A DNA stretch of 64,000 nucleotides from JAXLYE01 sp046351595 (GTDB lineage Bacteria; Myxococcota_A; Polyangia; Palsa-1104; JAEUJZ01): the NCBI GenBank assembly GCA_046351595.1, contig JAXLYE010000005.1:682001-746000 (forward strand). The letters are read 5' to 3'. The notes below the pieces were generated by a model. The model had not been told where the DNA came from, searched no databases, and worked only from the letters and a program-made list of their open reading frames with translations. Each line of letters begins with the position of its first letter. The first letter of the stretch is position 1. The translations under genes and the position numbers were made by a program. Positions 11,251 to 19,315 of this stretch are shown here, in pieces.

Positions 11251-12792
11251 ATGCGCTTAAGTCCCCCTGTCCGGCTGCTCGTGACCGCGCTCTGTGCCGG
11301 GCTGCTCGTCGGGGCGTGCCAGGTGCGCAACGCCCAGCGCTGCCAGCTGCCTGAGTTCCCGTGCGAGGGGGGCACGCTGTGCAAGCTCGATCCGGGCTCC
11401 ACGGTCGGCACCTGCGCCGACGAGTGCAGCCGGTCGACGGCCGGCGCCCTGACCACCTGCCCCGACGACCGCCCGATCTGCGGCGCCGACGGGGCGTGCC
11501 GCGCCTGCGCCGCCGACGCCGAGTGCCAGGAGCGCGGCGCGGCGCGGCCCCGCTGCGTCGACAAGATGTGCGCGGCCTGCCGCGACAGCCGCGACTGCGG
11601 CGGCGATCCGCTGCGGCCCGTCTGCGACGCCGACAGCCACACCTGCCGCCCCTGCGCCCTGCACGGCGAGTGCGCCGACCACGTCTGCGCCAAGGACGAC
11701 ACCCTCGCCGGCCTGACCGATGCGGCGCCGCTGCGCGCGGGCCAGTGCGTGCCGGCGGCGCGTCAGGTCGTCCCCGACCGCGGCTGCACCGACTCGTGCC
11801 TGCGGGCGCGGGTGCTGGAGCTCAGCCCCGAGCGGCCGTACCTGCGCCTCGGCGGCCTCATAAACCAGACCGGGCTGACCCTCAGCAAGCCGCTCAATAC
11901 GCTGCCCGTGCTCCACGTCGTCACCGACACCGCCGACTTCTCGCCGGCGCAGCTTGCGACCGCGCCGACGGTCGAGCTGCGCAACGGCGCCATGGCCGCG
12001 CTCCTGGTCAACGCCGGCGTCGACGCGGTGCTCGAGGGGCTGACCTTCGACAGCTCGATCCGCGGCCTGGAGTGCGCCGGGACCGCGGGCGCGCCGAGCG
12101 CGACGCGGGTGCGCGTGCTGCGGTCGCTCTTTGCCAGCAATACGACCGGCATCACCAGCCGCAGCTGCGAGCTGCGCATCGAGGACAGCTGGCTCGGGAT
12201 CGGGCCGCCGATCTACGGCAACCCGGCGGTCAAGGGGAACGAGCTGGCCATGGACCTTGACACGACGCGCTTCGAGATCGTGAACACCGTGCTGGTGCGC
12301 AACGCGCCCCGCTTCGGCCTCGTCGGCTTCTCGGGCATCCGGATCAGCAATACGCAAGGGGCGGCGCAGCCCGGGCGCATCCTGCACACCACGTTCGCCC
12401 GCCAGGACACCGTCGCCAACGGCGGCCACGCCATGGCCATCGACTGCACGTACAACGTCGCGGCCTCGCTCACCGTCGTAAACTCGCTGTTCCTGAGCGA
12501 GGCGCCGGTCGGCGTGAACTCGTATCTCGCGCCGAGCTGCCGCGGCGTCAACGTCACCTACAACGGCTCGAACGACCCGGCCCTCGCCGGCCCCGGCAGC
12601 CGCACCGATCTGACCTACGGCGACGTGTTCGTCGCGGCGCCGGAGCTCAACAGCCCGCGTGTCAAGGCGAGCGCGGGGCCGCTGGTCCGGCGCGGCACCG
12701 CCGACGTCACGGGCCTGCCGGCGCGTGACCAGGCGGGCCGGCAGCGACCCTCCGCCAACGCCGCGTACGGCGCCTTCGAGCCCGAGCCGTAG
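11251..12792 (+). CDS. Cys-rich lipoprotein with beta-helix-like C-terminal half
   Basis: The 513-residue protein has a signal peptide with lipobox LVGAC (Cys23). Residues about 30-170 hold some two dozen Cys in C-x(2)-C and C-x(5-9)-C spacing, like the disulphide-rich modules of myxobacterial surface proteins. From about residue 190 to 500 the Cys become sparse and the sequence resembles a right-handed parallel beta-helix: repeated short strands, phrases such as GLTFDSSIRGLECAG and RVLRSLFASNTTG, and a run ending DLTYGDVFVAAPELNSP. Beta-helix proteins often bind or cut polysaccharides, but no catalytic site is evident. AAGGA about nine bases upstream supports ATG 11251. Confidence 0.8.
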   Translation: MRLSPPVRLLVTALCAGLLVGACQVRNAQRCQLPEFPCEGGTLCKLDPGSTVGTCADECSRSTAGALTTCPDDRPICGADGACRACAADAECQERGAARPRCVDKMCAACRDSRDCGGDPLRPVCDADSHTCRPCALHGECADHVCAKDDTLAGLTDAAPLRAGQCVPAARQVVPDRGCTDSCLRARVLELSPERPYLRLGGLINQTGLTLSKPLNTLPVLHVVTDTADFSPAQLATAPTVELRNGAMAALLVNAGVDAVLEGLTFDSSIRGLECAGTAGAPSATRVRVLRSLFASNTTGITSRSCELRIEDSWLGIGPPIYGNPAVKGNELAMDLDTTRFEIVNTVLVRNAPRFGLVGFSGIRISNTQGAAQPGRILHTTFARQDTVANGGHAMAIDCTYNVAASLTVVNSLFLSEAPVGVNSYLAPSCRGVNVTYNGSNDPALAGPGSRTDLTYGDVFVAAPELNSPRVKASAGPLVRRGTADVTGLPARDQAGRQRPSANAAYGAFEPEP

Positions 12793-12806
12793 CGCGCTAG
12801 AACAAT

Positions 12807-12862
12807 GTCCTAATTCTAGGACACTGACCTAATTCTAGGACACTGACCTAATCCCAGGTCAT
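12807..12862. repeat. 19-bp AT-rich tandem repeat with hairpins in a convergent gap
   Basis: CTAATTCTAGGACACTGAC occurs at 12810-12828 and 12829-12847, with a partial diverged third copy to 12862. The segment is strikingly AT-rich for this genome. It can fold: GTCCTA/TAGGAC (12807-12822, four-base loop) and TGACCT/AGGTCA (12844-12861, six-base loop) are perfect six-base stems. It sits between two converging genes, so a bidirectional transcription-stop role is possible, though there are no T-runs. A remnant of a small mobile repeat is an alternative. Confidence 0.75.
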
Positions 12863-12900
12863 CGTCGTCATAGTCCAGGGCACCCTGAGCGGGTGGTGCG

Positions 12901-13386
12901 CTACCTGGCCGCGCCGGTCAGCTCCGCCACCGTCTTGCCCAGCGCCGGGGTGCGGAAGGCGACGTTGAGGCGGTTGTACATGTTGATCAAGCCGGCGTTG
13001 TGCGTGAGCTCGATCTGCTCGCGCGGGTTGAACACCGCGGCCAGCGCCGCGTAGGACGCATCGTCGGCGTCGCCGCTCGACAGCCGGGTCAGCGCCTCGG
13101 TCCAGCCGAGCGCCGCGCGCTCGCGCTCGGTGAACACGCTCGCCTCGCGCCACACCGCCACCAGGTCGACCTTGGACGTGTCGGCCCCGGCGGCGCGCAG
13201 CGTGCGCGCGTGCAGGTCGACGCAGGTGACGCAGCCGTTGATCTGCGAGGCGCGCAGCCGGCACAGCTCGAGCAGCTCCTCGCCCAGGCTGCTGCTCTTG
13301 AGCGGGGCGCTCGCCGCGTACATCGCGCGCAGGACGTCGGGGGCCAGGGTGCTGTAGTCAAGACGGGCGGTCTTGGTCGTGGTCAT
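12901..13386 (-). CDS. AhpD-like carboxymuconolactone decarboxylase family protein
   Basis: The 161-residue protein matches the AhpD/CMD fold family. The redox motif NGCVTCVDLHAR (C-x2-C with the following His, about residues 53-62) is the catalytic signature of alkylhydroperoxidase-type members. The N-terminal phrase SSLGEELLELCRLRASQ is also typical. Such proteins reduce peroxides or serve as stress-linked disulphide reductases. GGAGG lies five to six bases before ATG 13386, and upstream in-frame extension is rejected. It follows the LysR gene by 89 bases on the same strand. With the divergent aldo-keto reductase this suggests a small carbonyl or oxidative-stress regulon. Confidence 0.88.
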   Translation of the reverse strand: MTTTKTARLDYSTLAPDVLRAMYAASAPLKSSSLGEELLELCRLRASQINGCVTCVDLHARTLRAAGADTSKVDLVAVWREASVFTERERAALGWTEALTRLSSGDADDASYAALAAVFNPREQIELTHNAGLINMYNRLNVAFRTPALGKTVAELTGAAR

Positions 13387-13475
13387 GGGATCCTCCGGTT
13401 CGGGTGGTTTCGAAAGAGGAGACGAGCCAGCCCGCGCGGCTGTGACAAGGCGCAGCAGAAATCCGATCGGGCCGA

Positions 13476-14456
13476 TCAGCCCGGCGCCTGGCGTGGTCGT
13501 CGGGCCTTTCGGGTCACTCGGGCCGGGGCCGGGCCGCCCGCGCTGCGCGCCGCCTGCGCCGCGATCTTGATGATCTGCTCGCGCACGAAGCGGCACGCCG
13601 GATCGTCGCTGACCGCGTCGCGCCAGATCAGCTCCATGGGCGCGCCCGGCAGCGCGAACGGCAGCGCCGCGGTCCGCAGGTGCGGCCGCAGCCGGCGGAT
13701 CGCGTGCGCGACCAGCGACGGCACCGTGGCCAGCGTGGCGCTGCCGTCGACCACCGGCGCGACGCCGTGGAAGCTCGGCACCGAGCAGCGGGCGCGCCGC
13801 ACAAGCCCCAAAAGGTCCTCGACGACGCCGCGCAGGTCGCCGTTATACGAGACGATCACGTGCTCGTGCAGAAGGTACTCCTCCTTCGTCAGCTTGCGGC
13901 CGAGGCGGGCGTGGCGCGGGTCGTACAGGCACACGAAGCCGCCGTGGAACAGGGCCTGGCGCTGCGTCCCGGCGGGCAGGTCGTCGGCGACCGTGACCGC
14001 CAGCTCCGCGCGCTGGCTGCCGAGCAGCTCGCCGACGGTGCGGAACTGCACCGGCAGCACGATCAGGCGCAGCGCCGGCGCCGAGCGCGCGAGCCCGCGC
14101 AGAAGCGGCGGCAGGAGCCACGAGTCCGCGGCGTCCGACAGCGCCAGCCGCAGCGTGCGCTCGCTGTGCCGGATGTCGAAGCCCGGCGGGGACAGCGCCG
14201 CCGCGACCAGCGCGTCCAGGTGCGGCCGCACCTGTGCGATCAGGCCCTCGCCGCGCGCGGTCAGCACGAGGCCCCGCCCCTGGCGCGTGAACAGCGGCGC
14301 GCCGACCGCCGCGGCCAGCCGCTTCAGCGCTGCGCTGAGCGCCGGCTGCGTCAGGTACAGGCGCGCCGCCGCCTCGGTGACGCTGCCGACGTCGGCGACG
14401 ACCGCGAAGGCGCGCAGCAGGTTGAGGTCGAGATCGCGTCCATAATTTCCATTCAT
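13476..14456 (-). CDS. LysR-family transcriptional regulator
   Basis: The 326-residue protein has the N-terminal winged helix-turn-helix (LDLNLLRAF, then SVTEAAARLYLTQPALSAALKRL) and a periplasmic-binding-protein-like effector domain from about residue 90. The LysR family binds T-N11-A boxes and usually controls the divergent neighbour. Two in-frame ATGs exist; 14456 is preferred because AAGAG is only three bases before the other (14465). The C-terminus is Arg/Pro/Ala-rich. Likely targets are the divergent aldo-keto reductase and the co-directional AhpD-like gene. The inducer is unknown. Confidence 0.92.
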   Translation of the reverse strand: MNGNYGRDLDLNLLRAFAVVADVGSVTEAAARLYLTQPALSAALKRLAAAVGAPLFTRQGRGLVLTARGEGLIAQVRPHLDALVAAALSPPGFDIRHSERTLRLALSDAADSWLLPPLLRGLARSAPALRLIVLPVQFRTVGELLGSQRAELAVTVADDLPAGTQRQALFHGGFVCLYDPRHARLGRKLTKEEYLLHEHVIVSYNGDLRGVVEDLLGLVRRARCSVPSFHGVAPVVDGSATLATVPSLVAHAIRRLRPHLRTAALPFALPGAPMELIWRDAVSDDPACRFVREQIIKIAAQAARSAGGPAPARVTRKARRPRQAPG

Positions 14457-14473
14457 GGGTGCCATCACTCTTA

Positions 14474-14488
14474 TTGATTGGATTGATG
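14474..14488. promoter_or_regulatory. ATTGATTGGATTGAT direct repeat between lysR and aldo-keto reductase
   Basis: Two ATTGAT copies nine bases apart sit in the 96-bp divergent intergenic region, about 65-80 bases upstream of the reductase start. AT-rich words are rare in this genome, so this is a candidate LysR-type binding site or promoter element. It is a direct rather than inverted repeat, which is atypical for LysR boxes. Confidence 0.35.
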
Positions 14489-14552
14489 GGACAGGCTGCC
14501 GCAGGCTGGGTCCTACCACAAGGCACAACAGCCCCTAAAAGGAGATCCGACC

Positions 14553-15569
14553 ATGTCGAAGTCAGACCAGACCGTCGCCGCGCTGCCGCCCGTCCGCCTC
14601 GGGGCCACCGGCCCGCTCGTCCCGCCGATCGCGCTCGGCTGCATGGGCCTGTCCGGGGCCTACGGCGCCGCCGACGAGGACGAGGGCGTCGCGACGATCC
14701 GGGCGGCGATCGATCGCGGCGTCACCCTGCTCGATACCGGCGACTTCTACGGCATGGGGCACAACGAGCTGCTCATCCGCCGCGCGCTCGCGGACCTTGC
14801 GCCGGGCCGGCGCGACAAGGTGCAGCTGTCGGTGAAGTTCGGCGCGCTGCGCGGCCCGGACGGCGCCTGGCTGGGCGTCGACACGCGGCCGCAGGCGGTC
14901 AAGGCGTTCGCCGCCTACAGCCTCAAGCGCCTGGGCGTCGACGTCATCGACGTCTACCGGCCGGCGCGCCTGGACCCGGCGGTGCCGATCGAGGACACGA
15001 TCGGCGCCATCGCCGAGCTGGTGAAGGCCGGCTACGTGCGCCACATCGGCCTGTCCGAGGTCGGCGTCGAGACGATCGAGCGCGCGCACAAGGTCCACCC
15101 GATCGTCGACCTGCAGATCGAGTACGCGGCGGCGACGCGCGGGCCCGAGGCGCGCATCTTCCCGGCGCTGCGCCGGCTGGGGATCGGCGCGACGCTGTAC
15201 GGCGTGTTCTCGCGCGGCCTGCTGACGGGCAGCCGGCCCAGGGGCCAGGGCGACTTCCGGACGTGGCTGCCGCGCTTCTCGTCGCAGCACCAGGAGCAGA
15301 ACCGCGCCGCCAGCGAGCAGCTGCAGGCCCTCGCCGCCGAGCGCGGGCTGACGCCGGCGCAGCTGGCGCTGTCCTGGGTGCTGACGCGGCAGCCCGGGTT
15401 CGTGGCGGTGATCGGCGCGCGCACGCGGGCGCAGCTCGATGACGCGCTCGGCGCGCGGCGGCTGAGCGAGGACGAGGCGCAGGCGGTCGAGGCGATCTTG
15501 CCGCAGGGCGCGGTGGCGGGCAGCCGCTACGGCGAGGAGCAGATGAAGCACCTCGACAGCGAGCGCTGA
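14553..15569 (+). CDS. Aldo-keto reductase lacking the catalytic His
   Basis: The 338-residue TIM-barrel oxidoreductase belongs to the NADP-dependent aldo-keto reductases. It starts with RLGATGPLVPPIALGCMGLSGAYG and shows LLDTGDFYG (catalytic Asp and Tyr) and SVKFG (catalytic Lys). Where most relatives have a His before the Arg-Val-Asp-Pro stretch (YYQHRVDP), this protein reads VYRPARLDP, so the fourth tetrad residue is Ala or Pro. I recall a subfamily with this text, so it may be a lineage trait rather than a defect. Pocket and nucleotide-site motifs SRGLLTG and GARTRAQL are present. AAAAGGAG precedes the ATG. Transcription is divergent from lysR. Confidence 0.92.
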   Translation: MSKSDQTVAALPPVRLGATGPLVPPIALGCMGLSGAYGAADEDEGVATIRAAIDRGVTLLDTGDFYGMGHNELLIRRALADLAPGRRDKVQLSVKFGALRGPDGAWLGVDTRPQAVKAFAAYSLKRLGVDVIDVYRPARLDPAVPIEDTIGAIAELVKAGYVRHIGLSEVGVETIERAHKVHPIVDLQIEYAAATRGPEARIFPALRRLGIGATLYGVFSRGLLTGSRPRGQGDFRTWLPRFSSQHQEQNRAASEQLQALAAERGLTPAQLALSWVLTRQPGFVAVIGARTRAQLDDALGARRLSEDEAQAVEAILPQGAVAGSRYGEEQMKHLDSER

Positions 15570-15586
15570 AGGCCCTGATCTTCTAC

Positions 15587-15610
15587 AGGGGGCACCTTCC
15601 CGTGCCCCCT
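15587..15610 (+). terminator. Nine-bp stem hairpin after aldo-keto reductase gene
   Basis: AGGGGGCAC (15587-15595) pairs perfectly with GTGCCCCCT (15602-15610) across a six-base loop, 17 bases after the stop codon. The stem is strong but has no U-tract, so it is either a weak intrinsic terminator or an mRNA-stabilising end. Confidence 0.5.
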
Positions 15611-15677
15611 CGTCATAAGGCCCTGGCAGAGCTCGACGAGCCGCCCCCCGCCGCGCGTTGCTCGCGCGGGGTTTCGT

Positions 15678-15694
15678 ACCGGACAAAGTCCGGT
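15678..15694. other. Short perfect hairpin ACCGGAC-AAA-GTCCGGT
   Basis: A seven-base perfect stem with an AAA loop lies in the 234-bp gap between the aldo-keto reductase and the DsbA-like gene, about 110 bases before the latter's start. It could be an operator or leader structure. No T-run follows. Confidence 0.4.
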
Positions 15695-15803
15695 GCCCTG
15701 TGTATTCGGCCGGCCGCGACGGGCCGCGCGATTTTTTTGGCCGCGGCCGATACCGCGGGCGGGCGGCCGTGTTCCTGGTGCAGACCCCAACCGGAGGCTG
15801 CCC

Positions 15804-17204
15804 ATGAACCGCTCCTGCTCCCGATCTCGCTCCCGCTCTGCGCTCCTGCCCCGCACCACGTCGGGCGCCGCGCTGGCGCTCGCGCTCACGTCGCTCTGGC
15901 TGCTCGGAGGGGCCGGCTGCAGCGATCGCCCGGGCTCGCGCAGCTCCGCCCTGCACGGTGGGACCGCTCCCGCGAACGAGCCAGGCCGGTGCGGCGAGTG
16001 CGGGAACTGCGCCGACTCCCACGCCGAGCCCGCGGCGCCGACCGACACGGTCCTGCGCGTCGAGCTCGGGAGCGCACCGGTGCGCGGCCCGGCCGACGCG
16101 CCGGTGACGATCGTCGAGTTCGCGGACTATGAGTGCGGCTTCTGCGCCCGCGCCGCCGGGACGCTGAAGCAGCTGGAGGCCGAGTTCCCGGGCAAGATCC
16201 GCGTGGCCTGGAAGGACTTCCCGCTGCCGTTCCATACGAGCGCCCGCCCCGCCGCGATCGCGGCCCGCGCCGCCGCGGCCCAGGGCCGGTTCTGGGAGCT
16301 TTCCGACAAGCTGCTCGCGCACGGCAGCGAGCTCGATCGCCCGCACCTCGAGCAGTATGCGCAGGAGCTCGGGCTGGACGTCGGCAGGCTGCGCGGCGCG
16401 CTCGCCGGCGACGGCGCGCTCGGGGACGGCATCGACGCGGACGTGGCCGAGGGCAAGCGCCTGGGCGTGCGCGGGACGCCGACGTTCTTCATCAACGGCG
16501 TGGCCGTGGCCGGGGCGCAGCCGCTCGACGCGATGCGGGCGCAGGTGAAGGCGGCGCTGGTGCGGGCGCAGGCGGTGCTCGACGGCGGCGCGCGGCCGGA
16601 CGAGGTCTACGCGCGGATCATCCAGGCCGGCCGCACCAGCCCGCCGCCGACGCCGGCCGCCGACGAGGCCCCGCGGCCGCGGCAGGCGGTCGCGCTCGGG
16701 GACGCGCCGGTGCGCGGGCCCGCGAGCGCGCCGGTCACCCTGGTGGTGTTCTCGGACTTCGAGTGCCCGTTCTGCGCGAAGATGGCGCAGACGCTGAAGG
16801 AGCTTTTGGCCGAGCTCGGAGGGCGCGTGCGCATCGCCCACAAGAGCATGCCGCTGCCGTTCCACCCGCACGCCGAGCCGGCGGCGCGCGCGGCGCTGGC
16901 CGCGGGCCAGCAGGGCCGCTTCTGGGAGATGCACGATCGCCTCTTTGCGCACGGCCGCGAGCTCTCGGATCCGGAGCTGGAGCAGCACGCGGCCGCGATC
17001 GGGCTGGACCTTGTGCGCTTCCGTTCGGATCTCGCCTCGCCCGCCCTGCGCGAGCGGATCGAGCGCGATCGGCAGCAGGGCGCGGCGCTCGGGGCCGCGG
17101 GCACGCCGACGCTGTTCGTCAACGGCCGGCTGGTGGCCGGGGCGCAGCCGATCGCCGCGGTGCGCGCGATCATCGAGGAGGAGCTGCGCGGGCGCGGGCG
17201 CTGA
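15804..17204 (+). CDS. Two-domain DsbA-like thioredoxin-fold lipoprotein
   Basis: The 466-residue exported protein has a Ser/Arg-rich N-terminus, a hydrophobic segment and a probable lipobox-like GGAGC (Cys39, weak). Two homologous DsbA_2/Thioredoxin_4 domains follow. The first (about 85-285) has DYECGFCARA, the second (about 315-465) DFECPFCAKM. Each ends in a cis-Pro loop (GTPTFFING, GTPTLFVNG). Both copies share APVRGPA-APVT before the active site, so they arose by internal duplication. CxxC thioredoxin-fold proteins of this kind oxidise or isomerise disulphides in the periplasm, which suits a genome full of Cys-rich secreted proteins. GGAGG precedes ATG 15804. The sigma-factor gene follows nine bases later. 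Confidence 0.88.
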   Translation: MNRSCSRSRSRSALLPRTTSGAALALALTSLWLLGGAGCSDRPGSRSSALHGGTAPANEPGRCGECGNCADSHAEPAAPTDTVLRVELGSAPVRGPADAPVTIVEFADYECGFCARAAGTLKQLEAEFPGKIRVAWKDFPLPFHTSARPAAIAARAAAAQGRFWELSDKLLAHGSELDRPHLEQYAQELGLDVGRLRGALAGDGALGDGIDADVAEGKRLGVRGTPTFFINGVAVAGAQPLDAMRAQVKAALVRAQAVLDGGARPDEVYARIIQAGRTSPPPTPAADEAPRPRQAVALGDAPVRGPASAPVTLVVFSDFECPFCAKMAQTLKELLAELGGRVRIAHKSMPLPFHPHAEPAARAALAAGQQGRFWEMHDRLFAHGRELSDPELEQHAAAIGLDLVRFRSDLASPALRERIERDRQQGAALGAAGTPTLFVNGRLVAGAQPIAAVRAIIEEELRGRGR

Positions 17205-17213
17205 GGGGCGGCG

Positions 17214-18107
17214 ATGACCCGAGCCATGGCCCCGCGATGGCCGCACGACGGCCTGCTGCGCGGCGCTCCGGCGCCGACGGCCGCTGTCTCCGCTGGCGCC
17301 GCCCGCGCGACCTGTGCCCTGATGCAGATCGAGCCCGCCCCGGCTGCCAAACCGGCTGCCAGACCGGCTGACAAGAAGGACGGGCCCGAGCGCCCCCCAC
17401 GGACGGAGCCCGCCGGCGTGCCCGAGATGACGAGCCGCAAGCCCCGATTGAACGACGAAGCCGCCGAAGCGGACGCCGGCGCGGGGTCGGCGGCTGCGGC
17501 GGGCGCGCTGGCCCCGGCCGGCGGCGAGGTGGAGCGCCGCGCGCTCGCGGGCGATCGCGACGCGTGGTCGGCGCTCATCGCGCGCCACGACCGCAAGGTG
17601 GTGGTGGCGCTGCTGGCGCGCGGGGTGGCGATCGAGCAGGCCAAGGACCTCGCGCAGGAGACCTGGCTGCGCCTCATCGAGAGCCAGCGCGCCGGGCGGC
17701 TGTCGTCGCTGTCGCTGCCGGGGCTGGCGATCGTGCAGGCGGGCTACCTGCTGCGCAACGCGCAGCGCGCGGAGGGGGCGCGCGGCACCACGGCCCTCTT
17801 CGCCGGGAGCGCGGACGAGGACGCGGATCGCGACGGCGCCGCCCCGCCGGATCCGCAGCCGCTGGCCGAGGAGCGGGTGCTGCAGCGCGACCGCGTGCAG
17901 CGCGTGGCCGGTGCGCTCGCGACCTGCCCGCCGTCGGCGCGGCGGGTCTTCGAGTTCGTGTACGATCACCCCGAGCTGTCCTACCCCGAGGTCGCCGCGC
18001 GGTTCGGGCTGTCGACACAGCGGGTCAAGCAGACGGTGTGCGAGGTGCGCAAGCGGCTGCGCGCGGCGCTCGTGGAGACGGACCGGGACAGGGACGAAGA
18101 AGCATGA
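17214..18107 (+). CDS. ECF-type RNA polymerase sigma factor
   Basis: The 297-residue protein has sigma region 2 at about 105-165 (DAWSALIARHDRKVV, then KDLAQETWLRLIES) and region 4 at about 225-285 (LPPSAR-type helix, then ELSYPEVAARFGLSTQRVKQTV). The first 100 residues are Ala/Pro-rich with no sigma similarity, so the true start may be later (for example ATG 17427). GAGGGG six bases before 17214 and the nine-base gap after the Dsb gene favour the long form. The stop overlaps the anti-sigma start by four bases (ATGA). Regulation is probably by the membrane anti-sigma encoded next, perhaps answering envelope thiol stress, given the DsbA-like neighbour. Confidence 0.88.
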   Translation: MTRAMAPRWPHDGLLRGAPAPTAAVSAGAARATCALMQIEPAPAAKPAARPADKKDGPERPPRTEPAGVPEMTSRKPRLNDEAAEADAGAGSAAAAGALAPAGGEVERRALAGDRDAWSALIARHDRKVVVALLARGVAIEQAKDLAQETWLRLIESQRAGRLSSLSLPGLAIVQAGYLLRNAQRAEGARGTTALFAGSADEDADRDGAAPPDPQPLAEERVLQRDRVQRVAGALATCPPSARRVFEFVYDHPELSYPEVAARFGLSTQRVKQTVCEVRKRLRAALVETDRDRDEEA

Positions 18108-18625
18108 ACGCGCGACATGTGACGCAAGAAGAGCTGGAGCGCTACGTCGTGGACGCGCTGGAGCCGGTCGAGGCCGCGGCGCTGGAGGCGCACGTGGCCG
18201 CGTGCCCGCGCTGCGCCGGGGCGCTCGCGGCCGAGGCGCGCCTCGAGGTCGCCCTGCACGAGGTGCTGCCGCCGGCGCGCGCGATCGAGGCCGTCGCGCC
18301 CGCGCCGAGCCGCGCGGTCCGAGCGGGCGGGCTGCCGCGGCCCGCGCCGTGGGTGCTGATGGCGGCGGCGGCGGCGCTGGTGCTGGTCTGCCTGCCGCAC
18401 GCCGGGCGCGGACCGCTGCCGCTGCCGTCGGGGCGCGAGCTGCCGGGTCTTATCGACGGCGATCCCAGCGCGCTCCTGTCCGCCGCCCGGGCCCCTGTGC
18501 TGCCCGCGGCGGCTGGCGACGAGGGCACGCTGCTCTGCGCGCTGTCGCCGGCCTCGCGGGCGCTGTGCCTGGCCAGCCAGGGCCCGTCCTGCGGCCCGCA
18601 GCCCGCCGACGAGTCCGCGCCTTGA
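18104..18625 (+). CDS. Putative zinc-finger anti-sigma factor, membrane-anchored
   Basis: The 173-residue protein starts with an anti-sigma-type zf-HC2 module: a helix followed by LEAHVAACPRCAGALA, the H-x3-C-x2-C zinc site (about residues 26-34). One membrane segment (PWVLMAAAAALVLVCLP, about 84-100) leads into a C-terminal periplasmic tail of about 70 residues with three Cys. The gene overlaps the sigma gene by ATGA and is very probably translationally coupled to it. The likely role is to hold the ECF sigma factor at the membrane until a periplasmic signal acts; the Cys in the tail could sense redox state. The family call rests on motif plus context. Confidence 0.82.
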   Translation: MNARHVTQEELERYVVDALEPVEAAALEAHVAACPRCAGALAAEARLEVALHEVLPPARAIEAVAPAPSRAVRAGGLPRPAPWVLMAAAAALVLVCLPHAGRGPLPLPSGRELPGLIDGDPSALLSAARAPVLPAAAGDEGTLLCALSPASRALCLASQGPSCGPQPADESAP

Positions 18626-18665
18626 GCCCCGCGGTCGCGCCGGGCAACGCTGCTAGGATGGAGGC

Positions 18666-19283
18666 ATGGCCGAGCTGCCCGTTCCCGAGGTGCCCGCGAT
18701 CGAGTCGATCGTCACCACAGACCACGCGATCCACCTGGTCGTCGGCGTCGGCGGAGACTGGGACGGCGGGCGCGAGGCCGCGGTCGCCGAGCTGGAGGAC
18801 AAGGTCGGCGCGGCCGAGCGCTTCGCGGTGTCGCCGGCCTTCCGCGCCCGCTTCGGCGACCGCATCGGCATCCCGCGCGCCGTGCTCGCGCGCGAGCCGC
18901 CGTCGGTGGTGCGCGCGGTCATGGACGAGCGCGGCGTCGAGCTCGAGGTCAAGGGCGCGGCGCCGGCGGGCGATCGGCGCTGCGAGCTGTGCGGGCGCAC
19001 GGGCTTCGCGGCCGAGCAGCTGCTCCTGTCTGATCACGGCTGGGCGTGCCCGAGCTGCGCCCGCGCCTGGGCGCTGCACAAGGAGGGCGGGCGCGTCTAC
19101 AAGCCGCAGCCCGGGCTGCGCGACAGCGAGGCGCACGCCGGCAAGCTGCGGACGCTGCGCAGCCGCCTGATCCTGCCGCTGCTGTTGGCGCTGGTGGCGT
19201 TTTTTGTCGTCGGTGCGCTGATCCAGCTGAACAAGCTGACGCGGATCAACAACATGATCCGCCTGCACCTGCCGCGCGAGTGA
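18666..19283 (+). CDS. Zinc-ribbon protein with C-terminal membrane anchor
   Basis: I do not recognise a named family. The 205-residue product has a soluble N-terminal domain (1-95), a four-Cys ribbon CELC...CPSC (about 98-130) and one C-terminal hydrophobic segment (LILPLLLALVAFFVVGALI, about 172-190), so it should be tail-anchored with the ribbon in the cytoplasm. It follows the anti-sigma gene by 40 bases and may belong to the same operon. TAGGAT lies exactly six bases before ATG 18666; the GGAGG between them is only one base from the start. That leaves either an AGGA site further up or a leaderless transcript. Confidence 0.72.
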   Translation: MAELPVPEVPAIESIVTTDHAIHLVVGVGGDWDGGREAAVAELEDKVGAAERFAVSPAFRARFGDRIGIPRAVLAREPPSVVRAVMDERGVELEVKGAAPAGDRRCELCGRTGFAAEQLLLSDHGWACPSCARAWALHKEGGRVYKPQPGLRDSEAHAGKLRTLRSRLILPLLLALVAFFVVGALIQLNKLTRINNMIRLHLPRE

Positions 19284-19315
19284 GCGGCGGACCGGGCCCG
19301 GTCCCCGCAGCGCCG

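Noticed and set aside
17214..17426. Late start for the sigma factor at ATG 17427
   Set aside because: No ribosome site lies before 17427, while 17214 has GAGGGG and close coupling to the gene upstream. It is kept as an alternative only.
14562..17969. Open frame of 1135 codons on the minus strand
   Set aside because: It is the antisense shadow of the aldo-keto reductase, Dsb-like and sigma-factor genes, Arg/Gly/Ala-rich with no domain.
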